A DNA stretch of 64,000 nt from assembly GCA_046347635.1 (NCBI GenBank), contig JAXMFT010000002.1:248001-312000 (forward strand), given 5' to 3'. Below are positions 8,755 to 16,803 of the stretch, one piece after another (the first letter of the stretch is position 1; every line of letters starts with the position of its first letter). The position numbers were made by a program, and so were the translations under genes. Origin of the DNA: JAGVSZ01 sp019137045 (GTDB lineage: Bacteria > Pseudomonadota > Gammaproteobacteria > Burkholderiales > SG8-39). A model generated the notes under the pieces. The model saw nothing but the letters and a program-made list of their open reading frames with translations. It had not been told where the DNA came from and searched no databases.

Positions 8755-10881
8755 TCACGCCGGCTGCAGCCAGCCGATGAAGGTCGCGCGCAGGCGCTGC
8801 TTGGTCCGGTCCCACCAGGACGGGTTCTGCACGATCTCGGCGCGGAAGAAGCTCGGGCACAGGATCGCCGCGTGCGCCACCTCCCCGCACAGCCCGCAGC
8901 CCACGCAGCCGTTGTTCACGTGCGCCACCGGGTCCACCTTGAGCGGATCGGCGGAGTCCTTCACCGTGAGCGACGGGCAGCCGGAGAGCCGGATGCAGGA
9001 GTGGTCGCCCGAGCACACGTCCTCGTCCACCCCGAAGCGCGTGCGCACCACGCGCTCGCCCGCCCGCAGCGCCGCGGCGACCTGCGGCCGCAGCCGGCGC
9101 TGCTTCTCGAGCTGGCACTCGCTCTCGGCGATGATCACCTTGAGCCCCTTGAACGGCGAGGCCATCGCGTCCTTCAGCGCCGCGGCCATGCGCGCCACCT
9201 GGTAGGTCGTGACGCGCCGGACCTGCTGCACGCCCACGCCCTTCAGCGCCTGCTCGATCGACATCCCGGTCATCTTCTCCTCGGGCTGGTGCGGCGAGGA
9301 GGGGATGTGCTGCGTTCCCGTGGCCGACGTGTAGCCGTTGTTCATGATGACGAGGATGCCGTCGTCCTTGTTGAACACCGCGTTCGCCACGCCCGAGGAG
9401 AGCCCGTTGTGCCAGAAGCCGCCGTCGCCCATGATCGTGACGGTGCGGCGGCCGAACAGCGGGTCGATCGCCGAGTTGCTCGCGAGCCCGAGCCCGTAGC
9501 CGAGCACGGTGTTGCCGATGTTGAACGGCGGCAGGGTCGAGAAGAGGTGACAGCCGATGTCGGCCGACACGTGGAACGCGCCCGACTCGCGCTCGAGTAG
9601 CTTCATGGCCGAGAACACCGGGCGCTCCGGGCAGCCCACGCAGAAGCCCGGCGGGCGCCCCGGCACCGGCTCGCCGAGGAGCTCGGCGGCGCGCGCCTTG
9701 GGGGCGAGCAGCCGGTCGCGCGTCGCGCGCGCCTGCGCGCCGTCGACCCCGGCCGGGGCGGCGCGCTCGATGAACCGCGCCATGCCCTCGAGCATCACCT
9801 CGCCGGTGTACTCGCCCGCCTTGGGAAAACACCCCTTGCCGTGGATCTTCGTCGCGTTCACCTCGGCGCGGCCCAGGGCGGCGAGCACCGCGTCCTCGAT
9901 GAACGCCGGCTGGCCCTCCTCGACCACGAGCACGTGCCGCCTGCCGGCGCAGAAGGCAACGATCTCCTCGGGGATGAGCGGGTAGGTGACGTTGAGGCAG
10001 TAGATCGGGACGCGGGATGCGCCGAACGCGTCGGCGAGGCCGAGCTGCTGCAGCGCCCGGATCACCATGTTGTACAGCCCGCCCTGGGTGACGATCCCGA
10101 CCTCCTCCAGGTCGCCCGGGAACACCTCGTTCAGGCCCCGCGCGCGCACGAACTCGGCTGCCTTCGGCCAGCGCACCTCGACCTTCTGCTTCTCCTGCGC
10201 GTAGCTCGACGGCGGCAGCACGATCTTGCCGTAGTCGAACGCGGGATCGGCGAGCGCGCGCTTGCGCGAGATCGCCGGCTCGCGGTTCGGCCCGGCGGTG
10301 AAGGTGCCGTGGACGTGGCAGGCGCGGATGCGCAGCTCGAGCATCACCGGCGTGCTGGAAGCCTCCGAGAGCTCGAAGCCCTGCTCGACCATCCGCACGA
10401 TCGTGGGCAGGTCGGGACGCGGGTCGAGCAGCCAGATCTGGGATTTCATCGCGAACGCGTGCGAGCGCTCCTGCATGATCGAGGAGCCCTCGCCGTAGTC
10501 CTCGCCGATCACGATCAGCGCGCCGCCGCGCACCCCGGCGGAGGCGAGGTTGGCGAGCGCGTCCGAGGCCACGTTGGTCCCGACGGTCGACTTCCACGCC
10601 ACCGCGCCGCGGATCGGGTAGTTGATCGACGCGCCGAGCATCGCCGCCGCGCCGGCCTCGGAGGCGTTGGTCTCCAGGTGCACGCCGAGCTCGTCGAGGA
10701 GGTCGCGCGCGTCGTTGAGGACGTCGACGAGGTGCGAGACCGGCGCGCCCTGGTAGCCGCCGACGTATGAAACGCCCGACTGCAGGAGCGCCTTGGTCAC
10801 CGCGAGGATGCCTTCGCCGTGAAAGGTCTCGCCCGCGCCCAGCCGCAGCAGGGCCACCTCTTCCTTGAACGACCGTTCCAC
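8755..10881 (-). CDS. iorA: Indolepyruvate:ferredoxin oxidoreductase alpha-type subunit (paralogue 2)
   Basis: Second IorA-type subunit, 708 aa from the GTG at 10881, which aligns with the GTG start of paralogue 1 (both then read ERSFKEE). A TTG at 10899 would give a 6-residue longer protein overlapping the TRAP stop codon. It has the same architecture: GGYQGAPVSH N-terminal region, MGDGGFWHNG TPP site, and cysteine-rich C-terminus CSGDHSC/GCVGCGLCG. Outside the shared C-terminal tract it is clearly divergent from paralogue 1 (roughly 60% identical by eye), so it may prefer another 2-oxoacid. It sits directly behind the TRAP permease gene. Confidence 0.87.
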   Translation of the reverse strand: MERSFKEEVALLRLGAGETFHGEGILAVTKALLQSGVSYVGGYQGAPVSHLVDVLNDARDLLDELGVHLETNASEAGAAAMLGASINYPIRGAVAWKSTVGTNVASDALANLASAGVRGGALIVIGEDYGEGSSIMQERSHAFAMKSQIWLLDPRPDLPTIVRMVEQGFELSEASSTPVMLELRIRACHVHGTFTAGPNREPAISRKRALADPAFDYGKIVLPPSSYAQEKQKVEVRWPKAAEFVRARGLNEVFPGDLEEVGIVTQGGLYNMVIRALQQLGLADAFGASRVPIYCLNVTYPLIPEEIVAFCAGRRHVLVVEEGQPAFIEDAVLAALGRAEVNATKIHGKGCFPKAGEYTGEVMLEGMARFIERAAPAGVDGAQARATRDRLLAPKARAAELLGEPVPGRPPGFCVGCPERPVFSAMKLLERESGAFHVSADIGCHLFSTLPPFNIGNTVLGYGLGLASNSAIDPLFGRRTVTIMGDGGFWHNGLSSGVANAVFNKDDGILVIMNNGYTSATGTQHIPSSPHQPEEKMTGMSIEQALKGVGVQQVRRVTTYQVARMAAALKDAMASPFKGLKVIIAESECQLEKQRRLRPQVAAALRAGERVVRTRFGVDEDVCSGDHSCIRLSGCPSLTVKDSADPLKVDPVAHVNNGCVGCGLCGEVAHAAILCPSFFRAEIVQNPSWWDRTKQRLRATFIGWLQPA
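8759..9060. repeat. 302-bp perfect direct repeat, copy B (3' end of iorA paralogue 2)
   Basis: Second copy of the tract at 4989-5290, same orientation and same reading frame, covering the C-terminal ~100 codons with the Fe-S motifs. Flanking coding sequence upstream diverges at once at position 9061. Confidence 0.97.
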
Positions 10882-10888
10882 CGCTATG

Positions 10889-12709
10889 TCACTTTGCAAA
10901 CAGGGTCTTGGGCAGCCACGTCGCCAGCGGGGGGAATGCGATCACCAGCGCGAGCATGAGCAACCCGAAGACGACGTACGGCGTCACGGCGCCGAACACT
11001 TGCTGCATCGTAACCTCTTTCGGCGCAACGCTCTTCATCGTGAAGAGCAGCATGCCGAACGGCGGGGTGAGCAGTCCGAGCTGCATGCAGATGAGGAACA
11101 GCACGCCGAACCACACCGGATCGAACCCGTAGTGCTGCACGAGCGGCATGAAGAACGGCAGCGTGATGAGCATCATGCTCACCTGGTCGATGAAGCAGCC
11201 GAGCACGAGCAGGATCAGCATCATGGTGCCGAGCACGACGTAGGGCGCGAGCTCGGCGCCGCGGATCGCCTCCACCAGGCCGTTGGTGGCGCCGGAGAAG
11301 GTCAGGATCTGCGCGAAAGTGGTCGCGCCCACGATGATGAACAGGATCACGCCCGAGATGCCCGCCGTTCCGAGCAGCGCCTGCAGCAGGTTCGACCAGG
11401 TGAGCGAGCGGTACGCCCACGCCACCGCCACCGTCGCCACCGCGCCGACCGCGGCCGACTCGGTGGGGGTGGCCCAGCCCGCCGCCATCGCGAGCACCAC
11501 CACCACGAAGATGATCACGAGCGGCAGCACGTACACGAGCAGCGGGCGCCAGCGGTCCCACGCCCGCAGGCGTTCGTGCTCGAACGCGGGGGCGAGCGAC
11601 GGCTGCAGCGCCGCGCGCAGGACGATGTAGGCGACGAACGCGACCGACAGCAGCACGCCCGGCACGATGCCCGCGATCAGCAGCTCCGCGATCGAGATGC
11701 TCGCGAGGCTGCCGAGCAGCACGGTGAGCGCGGAGGGCGGGATCAGCATGTCCACCCCGCCGATCGCCATGATCGGGCCCATCGCCATCTTCGGGTGGTA
11801 GCCGCGGCGCAGCATCTCCGGCAGCATCAGGCTGCCGAGCAGCGCGGTGGTCGCGATCGTCGAGCCCGAGATGGCCGAGAACACCGTCCCCGCCACCACC
11901 GCGACGACCGAGAGGCGGCCGGGCACGCGCCAGATCAGGCGGTCGATCGCGTCGATCGCCTTCATCGCGACGCCGGTGTGGAACAGCACCTCGCCCATCA
12001 GGACGAAGAACGGGATCGGGGTGAGCGAGAACTGCGAGATCGAGGCCACGCCGTTGCGGATCATCTGGACGAGGCCCGGGTCGCCGCCGAGCCACACCCA
12101 TGCGCCGACCGCGTTGATGCCGAAGAACGCGAAAGCGGCCGGCAGGCCGATGGCGAAGAGCGCCATCAGCAGGCCAGGCAACACGGTCGCGGCCCGAGCC
12201 ACCAGACCATCGCTAGCGCCGCTCAGGCATGCGGACCGGCGTCCGGACGCGCCGCGCCCGGTCAGCCGGCGCACAGGCTCGATCGCGAGCAGGGCGAAGC
12301 ACGCCGGCACCGGGGCGTACAGCCACCACTCCGGGAACACCACCGACTTGATGACGAGCGAACCCTGCTGCGCCGAGCTCGCGATCGCCCGCACCCCGTA
12401 GACCACGAACACGGCGCACACGGCGAGCCCGAGCAGGTCCCCGGCCCACGCGAGCGCGCGTCCGAGACGCGGCGGGAGCGCGGTGAGCAGGATGTCGAGC
12501 CGCACGTGCTCGTTGCGCGCCAGCAGCCACGGCGCGACCAGGAAGGTCGCGAGCGGCAGCACGTACTCCGAGACTTCGAGGATCCACGGCAGCGTGCCGA
12601 GCCCGACGTTGCGCGCCACGACGTCCCCGGTGACGAGCAGCGCGGTGAGGCCGAGCAGCAGCGCCGCCACCACCGCGCAGGCGTGCAGCAGCGCGCGGTA
12701 GGCGCGCAT
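10889..12709 (-). CDS. TRAP transporter fused small and large permease (DctQM)
   Basis: A 606-residue inner-membrane protein. Residues 1-~165 are a DctQ-like four-helix subunit (motif EHVRLD). Residues ~185-606 are the DctM-type 12-helix permease, recognisable by ISGSTIATTALLGSLMLPEM, a GWATPTESAA motif and the C-terminal MQLGLLTPPFGM. Fusion of Q and M is a known variant of the tripartite ATP-independent periplasmic transporters, which use a Na+ or proton gradient. It follows the dctP-like gene by 11 nt and precedes the iorA gene by 7 nt, so transport and metabolism are in one operon. The start is the ATG at 12709 reading MRAYRALL. Confidence 0.9.
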   Translation of the reverse strand: MRAYRALLHACAVVAALLLGLTALLVTGDVVARNVGLGTLPWILEVSEYVLPLATFLVAPWLLARNEHVRLDILLTALPPRLGRALAWAGDLLGLAVCAVFVVYGVRAIASSAQQGSLVIKSVVFPEWWLYAPVPACFALLAIEPVRRLTGRGASGRRSACLSGASDGLVARAATVLPGLLMALFAIGLPAAFAFFGINAVGAWVWLGGDPGLVQMIRNGVASISQFSLTPIPFFVLMGEVLFHTGVAMKAIDAIDRLIWRVPGRLSVVAVVAGTVFSAISGSTIATTALLGSLMLPEMLRRGYHPKMAMGPIMAIGGVDMLIPPSALTVLLGSLASISIAELLIAGIVPGVLLSVAFVAYIVLRAALQPSLAPAFEHERLRAWDRWRPLLVYVLPLVIIFVVVVLAMAAGWATPTESAAVGAVATVAVAWAYRSLTWSNLLQALLGTAGISGVILFIIVGATTFAQILTFSGATNGLVEAIRGAELAPYVVLGTMMLILLVLGCFIDQVSMMLITLPFFMPLVQHYGFDPVWFGVLFLICMQLGLLTPPFGMLLFTMKSVAPKEVTMQQVFGAVTPYVVFGLLMLALVIAFPPLATWLPKTLFAK

Positions 12710-12720
12710 GTCGCGGGCGG

Positions 12721-13686
12721 CTATTTCTGGCTGAACAGCTCGCGCATCTTCGGCCCGTACACCGGGCTGTTCTTGATGATGCCGGCCCAGCCCGCCGCGT
12801 ACGCCTTGTCGACGTACTCCTGCGCCTGCGCGCCCTGGAGGCGGATGACCTTGATGCCGGCCTTCGCCTGGCGCTCGGTCTCCTGCTCGCCGTAGACCTT
12901 CCAGTAGTCGTTGCGGTTCTCGAGCAGCCGCACCTGGGTCAGGAGGAAGTCGCGCTGCCGGGCGCTCAGCTTCTTCCACGCGTCCTGGTTGAGGAGCAGC
13001 GAGACCTCGGCGTCGTAGAACCCCGGGTCGACGCGGTACCGGGTGTGGTCGTTCCAGTTGTTGTCGAAGATGCCGCCGATCGGCCAGCCGTAGCCGTCGA
13101 CCACGCCGCGCTCGAGCGCGGTGTAGAGCTCGCCCGGCGCGGTCTGCATCACGGTGGCGCCGAGCGCGCCGAAGAAGTCGCGGTACACCGGGGTGACCCG
13201 GATCTTGAGCCCCTTCAGGTCGGGCTTGTCGATCGGCTTGTTGAGGTAGAGGTGGAACGGCTGGTGCTCGACGATGCGGGCGAGGTAGACCATGTTGCCC
13301 TTCTCCGCCCACACCTTCTGGATGTAGTCGAACACGCCGTTGCGCCGCTGCTCGGCGACCGGCATCCGGGTGAGCTTGAGCGCGTCGGACTCGGGAAACA
13401 CGTTGGTGTAGTACGCGCCGGTCGACATCGCCATGTCCACCACGCCGGTGCGCACCGCGTTGCCGACCTCGAAGGTCGGGATCGCCTTCGGCCCGCCGAT
13501 GAAGTTGAGCTGCAGCACGCCCTTGCCTTCCTCGTTCACGCTCCGGATCCAGGTCAGCAGGCGCGTGACGTAGAACGAGGACTCCGGGAACGCGCTCACG
13601 ATCCTGAGCGTGGTCGTCTGCGCGGCGGCCGCGAGCGGCAGGGCGAGCGCAGCCGCGGCGAGCGCGGCGACGAGCGTCTTCTTCAT
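12721..13686 (-). CDS. TRAP transporter substrate-binding protein (DctP family)
   Basis: A 321-residue periplasmic binding protein and first gene of the TRAP-IOR operon. The signal peptide is about 22 residues (MKKTLVAALAAAALALPLAA). The mature part begins TLRIVSAFPESS and contains the DctP-like AGVVDMAMSTGAYY-type region and GLKIRVTPVYRDF. The ATG at 13686 is chosen for the signal peptide and a GAGGAGGAG Shine-Dalgarno sequence identical to that of the LivK-like gene at the left edge. An organic acid ligand is expected; the operon suggests an aryl- or branched 2-oxoacid or its precursor. Confidence 0.9.
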   Translation of the reverse strand: MKKTLVAALAAAALALPLAAAAQTTTLRIVSAFPESSFYVTRLLTWIRSVNEEGKGVLQLNFIGGPKAIPTFEVGNAVRTGVVDMAMSTGAYYTNVFPESDALKLTRMPVAEQRRNGVFDYIQKVWAEKGNMVYLARIVEHQPFHLYLNKPIDKPDLKGLKIRVTPVYRDFFGALGATVMQTAPGELYTALERGVVDGYGWPIGGIFDNNWNDHTRYRVDPGFYDAEVSLLLNQDAWKKLSARQRDFLLTQVRLLENRNDYWKVYGEQETERQAKAGIKVIRLQGAQAQEYVDKAYAAGWAGIIKNSPVYGPKMRELFSQK

Positions 13687-13739
13687 GGTCTCCTCCTCCG
13701 ATGGCCCGGCGCGTGCGGCGCGCCGCGGTTTGGCGCCCC

Positions 13740-13768
13740 AGACTAGGAGGGCGTCCCTCATTTGTCAA
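13740..13768 (-). promoter_or_regulatory. Sigma70-type promoter of the TRAP-IOR operon
   Basis: On the minus strand a perfect -35 TTGACA (plus 13763-13768) is 17 nt from a weak -10 TAGTCT (plus 13740-13745), about 55 nt upstream of the dctP start. Inside the spacer is the inverted repeat GAGGG-CGT-CCCTC (13747-13759), a possible operator. Confidence 0.5.
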
Positions 13769-13833
13769 ACGGCGCAGGGCATGGCCCGGGTCGCGGCCGC
13801 ATCGGCGCGGCGAACGGCGCGTGCGCGCGCGGT

Positions 13834-13839
13834 TATACT
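13834..13839 (+). promoter_or_regulatory. -10 element TATACT upstream of sorA
   Basis: A TATACT hexamer stands out in very GC-rich surroundings, 89 nt before the sulfite dehydrogenase ATG. No good -35 is visible at 16-18 nt. Confidence 0.4.
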
Positions 13840-13927
13840 CGCCCCGCCGGCCCGGCAGAAAAGATGCGTCACCAGAGAGCGGGCACACAACGACAATCGA
13901 CCCATCGAGCAGAGGAGCATCGCCACC

Positions 13928-15178
13928 ATGTCCAGCGAACGCGAATTGCGCAACGATCTCCCCCGGCGCGGGTTTCTCGAGCGCCTCGGCGCCGGCGGCG
14001 CCCTGGCGCTCCTCGGCGGCGCCGCGCTGCCGCGCGAGGTCCTCGCCCAGGCCGCGAAGCCCGAGGTCGTGCCCCCGGGAACGATCCCCAATGCGGCCGT
14101 CCTCGCCGAGAAGGACGCGAGCGTCTTCAAGACCCACTCGGAGCGCCCGCTGACCGGCAGCGTGCCGGCGGACGCGCAGGACATGGACGTGACGCCGAAC
14201 AACCGCGTGTTCGTGCGCAACAACCTGCTCACCCCGGACCTCGACGCCGCGCGCCACCAGCTGCGCGTCACCGGGCTGGTGGACAAGGAGCTCGCCTTCG
14301 GCGTCGAGGAGCTGAAGCGGGCCTTTCCGGTGGTGACGCTGCAGGGAATGCTCGAGTGCGCCGGCTCGGGCCGGTCCTCGTACAGCCCCCAGGCGCGCGG
14401 CACGCCGTGGCCGCCGACGGGCGGCATGAGCTGCCCGCAGTGGACGGGCGTGCGGCTGCGCGACGTGCTCGCGGCGGCGGGCGTCAAGTCGAACGCGGTG
14501 CACGTCGCGGGGCAGGGCGGCGACTTCGGGCCGGTGCCGACCGCGGCGCCGGTCATCCGCTCGATTCCCATGGCCAAGGCGATGGACGAGAACACGCTGG
14601 TCGCGTGGGGCATGAACGACGGGCCGCTGCCGAAGGTGCACGGCTATCCGCTGCGGCTCGTCGTCCCCGGCTGGGTGGGCTCGGCCTCGACCAAGTGGCT
14701 GCAGACGCTCACCCTGCTCGACGCGCCCTTCAAGGGCACGTACATGGACAACAGCTACCGCGTGCCCAAGTTCCCGATCGCGCCGGGCGAGAAGATGCCG
14801 CCGGACGCCCTCAGCACCGAGGCGTGGCCGATCAAGTCGATGATCACGTCCCCGGCGCCGAACGCAAAGGTGGTGGCGGGGCGCAGGACGACCGTGCGCG
14901 GCAAGGCCTGGGTCGGCACCGGCAGCGTCGACCGGGTCGAGATCTCCACCGACGAGGGCATCACCTGGCAGCGCGCCCGGCTCGGGCGGCAGGGCGACCG
15001 CTACGCGTGGCGCACCTTCACGTTCGACTTCGAGCCCGAGCGCTTCGGGTACACGACCTTGCTCGCGCGCGCGTGGGACGACCGCGGCAACGCGCAGCCG
15101 ATCGTGTCGGCGTGGAACCCGCTCGGATACTTCTGGAACGGGGTGCACCGCGTGGGGGTCGTCGTTGTCCCTGCGTAG
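13928..15178 (+). CDS. sorA: Sulfite dehydrogenase, molybdopterin subunit (SorA-like)
   Basis: A 416-residue periplasmic molybdoenzyme of the sulfite oxidase family that would oxidise sulfite to sulfate. A twin-arginine signal (PRRGFLERLG, residues 12-21) precedes a hydrophobic stretch ending ALPREVLAQA. The oxidoreductase core contains the Mo-ligand cysteine at 144 in LECAGSGRS. A C-terminal dimerisation domain (about 300-416) includes VEISTDEGITW. Family members outside sulfite oxidation exist, but the overlapping cytochrome gene downstream supports electron transfer from this enzyme to cytochrome c. The start is the ATG at 13928. Confidence 0.85.
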   Translation: MSSERELRNDLPRRGFLERLGAGGALALLGGAALPREVLAQAAKPEVVPPGTIPNAAVLAEKDASVFKTHSERPLTGSVPADAQDMDVTPNNRVFVRNNLLTPDLDAARHQLRVTGLVDKELAFGVEELKRAFPVVTLQGMLECAGSGRSSYSPQARGTPWPPTGGMSCPQWTGVRLRDVLAAAGVKSNAVHVAGQGGDFGPVPTAAPVIRSIPMAKAMDENTLVAWGMNDGPLPKVHGYPLRLVVPGWVGSASTKWLQTLTLLDAPFKGTYMDNSYRVPKFPIAPGEKMPPDALSTEAWPIKSMITSPAPNAKVVAGRRTTVRGKAWVGTGSVDRVEISTDEGITWQRARLGRQGDRYAWRTFTFDFEPERFGYTTLLARAWDDRGNAQPIVSAWNPLGYFWNGVHRVGVVVVPA

Positions 15179-15758
15179 CCTCGCGGCGGTCGCGGCGCTC
15201 GCCGGCGCGGCGCGCGCCGCCGCGCAGGACAGCCAGCTCGTCTCCGGGCCGGGGGTCGGCCTGGTCAACGCGAAGTGCGGGACCTGCCACGACGTCACCC
15301 ACATCACCCGCTCCCGGCTCACCCGCGACGAGTGGACGGACAACTTCGTCAACATGGTGTCGCGCGGCATGCCGCCCGCGACCGACGCCGAGCGCGCGAT
15401 CATCATCGACTACCTGGTCACCTACTACGGCCCGCATCCCGCCCCGCCGCCCTCGGCCGACACGCATGCCGACGCGGCGGCGCAGGCGACGGGCATCGAC
15501 CCGGGCGACCCGATCGGCAAGCTCCTCAACACGAGCGGCTGCACCGCCTGCCACGCGCTCGACAAACCCCTGGTCGGGCCGGCGTTCAAGGCGATCGCCG
15601 CGCGCTATCGGAGCGACGCCGGGGCGGCGGCCCGGCTCGCCGCAAAAGTGCGCGCGGGCGGGGCCGGGGCCTGGGGGCAGACGCCGATGCCGCCGAACGC
15701 CGCCCTCTCCGACGCCGAGCTGCGGCAGGTCGTCGACTGGGTGCTCGCCCGGAAGTGA
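15165..15758 (+). CDS. Diheme cytochrome c, partner of the sulfite dehydrogenase
   Basis: A 197-residue secreted cytochrome with two haem-binding motifs: CGTCH (about residues 38-42) and CTACH (about 126-130). The signal peptide ends near AAAQ. The likely start is a TTG at 15165 that overlaps the last 14 nt of the sorA-like gene, so the pair is translationally coupled. Classic SorB is a small monohaem cytochrome; here two haem domains are joined by a Pro/Ala-rich linker, giving a longer electron acceptor. It would pass electrons to a terminal oxidase. Confidence 0.83.
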   Translation: MSLRSLAAVAALAGAARAAAQDSQLVSGPGVGLVNAKCGTCHDVTHITRSRLTRDEWTDNFVNMVSRGMPPATDAERAIIIDYLVTYYGPHPAPPPSADTHADAAAQATGIDPGDPIGKLLNTSGCTACHALDKPLVGPAFKAIAARYRSDAGAAARLAAKVRAGGAGAWGQTPMPPNAALSDAELRQVVDWVLARK

Positions 15759-15844
15759 GTCGCCCGCGCGGGCGCGGCCGGGGCTTGCGCGAGAATCGCG
15801 GCCGCGCGGGCGCTCACCGCCGCCCGCATTCCCCCGAGGTGCGC

Positions 15845-16768
15845 ATGACCCAGCGGCTCCGCGGCGTGCTCGCGCCGGTCGTCACTCCGTTCCGGAGCGA
15901 CTACGCGCCCGACGCGCGGCGCTTCGTGCGCCACTGCAAGTGGCTGCTCGCGCACGGCTGCTCGGGGCTCGCCGTGTTCGGCACCAACTCCGAGGCCAAC
16001 TCGCTCTCCGCCGACGAGCGCATGACGCTGCTCGAGCAGCTCGTCGAGGGCGGCGTGCCGGCCGCGCAACTCATGCCGGGCACCGGCTGCGCGGCGCTCA
16101 CCGACTCGGTGCGCCTCACCGCGCACGCGGCGAAGCTCGGCTGCGCCGGGGTGCTGATGCTGCCGCCGTTCTACTACAAGGGCGTGCCCGACGAAGGCCT
16201 CTTCCGCAACTTCAGCGAGGTGATCCAGCGCGTCGGCGACGCCCGGCTGCAGCTCTACCTCTATCACATCCCGCCGGTGGCGCAGGTGCCGATCACGCTC
16301 GGTCTGATCGAGCGGCTGCGCGCGGCCTATCCGGAGACCGTCGCCGGCGTGAAGGACAGCTCGGGCGACTGGGCGAACACCAAGGCGCTGATCGACGCGT
16401 TCGCGCGGCAGGGCTTCGACGTGTTCGCGGGGAGCGAGGTCTTCCTGCTGCGCACCCTGCGCGCCGGCGGCGTCGGCTGCATCACCGCCGGCGCCAACGT
16501 CAACCCGCACGGCATCGACCGCGCATATCGCGGCTGGCAGTCGCCCGGGGCGGAGGCGCTCCAGGCCGGCATCGACGAGGTGCGCCGGATCCTCCAGGCC
16601 CAGGTCTCGATGATCCCCGCGCTCAAGGCGTGCATCGCGCACTACGCCGCCGACCCGGACTGGCTCGCCGTGCGCCCGCCGCTCGTCGAGCTGACGGTGG
16701 AGCAGCGCGCGACGCTGGTGAGCGACCTCTTGGCCGCGCGCTTCGACATGCCGGGAATCGCGCCCTAG
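15845..16768 (+). CDS. Dihydrodipicolinate synthase (DapA) family lyase/aldolase
   Basis: A 307-residue class I aldolase of the DHDPS/N-acetylneuraminate lyase family. The GTNSEANSL segment near residue 46 corresponds to the GTTGE region. The Schiff-base lysine is in GVKDSSGDW, and the conserved Tyr is in LYLYHIPP. The pyruvate-binding loop is atypical (GTNSE in place of GTTGE), so it may be a KDG aldolase or another 2-oxoacid lyase and not the lysine pathway enzyme. It is 86 nt downstream of the cytochrome gene. ATG at 15845. Confidence 0.83.
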   Translation: MTQRLRGVLAPVVTPFRSDYAPDARRFVRHCKWLLAHGCSGLAVFGTNSEANSLSADERMTLLEQLVEGGVPAAQLMPGTGCAALTDSVRLTAHAAKLGCAGVLMLPPFYYKGVPDEGLFRNFSEVIQRVGDARLQLYLYHIPPVAQVPITLGLIERLRAAYPETVAGVKDSSGDWANTKALIDAFARQGFDVFAGSEVFLLRTLRAGGVGCITAGANVNPHGIDRAYRGWQSPGAEALQAGIDEVRRILQAQVSMIPALKACIAHYAADPDWLAVRPPLVELTVEQRATLVSDLLAARFDMPGIAP

Positions 16769-16803
16769 CCGACCGGCGCGCCGCAGCGGCGGCGCCGCAG
16801 CGC

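Noticed and set aside
5102..8780. Long plus-strand frames opposite the iorA/iorB genes
   Set aside because: Low-complexity shadow translations; the minus strand encodes motif-bearing IorA and IorB proteins across the whole stretch.
4989..9060. Mobile element interpretation of the 302-bp direct repeat
   Set aside because: No terminal inverted repeats, no transposase, no target-site duplication, and the repeat lies in frame within homologous genes; gene conversion fits better.
13045..13746. Plus-strand frame opposite dctP
   Set aside because: Antisense of a well-supported periplasmic binding protein; composition is His/Arg/Val-rich nonsense.
13762..15150. N-terminal ~900 residues of a huge plus-strand frame ending at 18828
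   Set aside because: Only its last 674 residues (from 16804) make a sensible protein; the earlier part is antisense or out-of-frame reading of sorA, the cytochrome and the aldolase genes.
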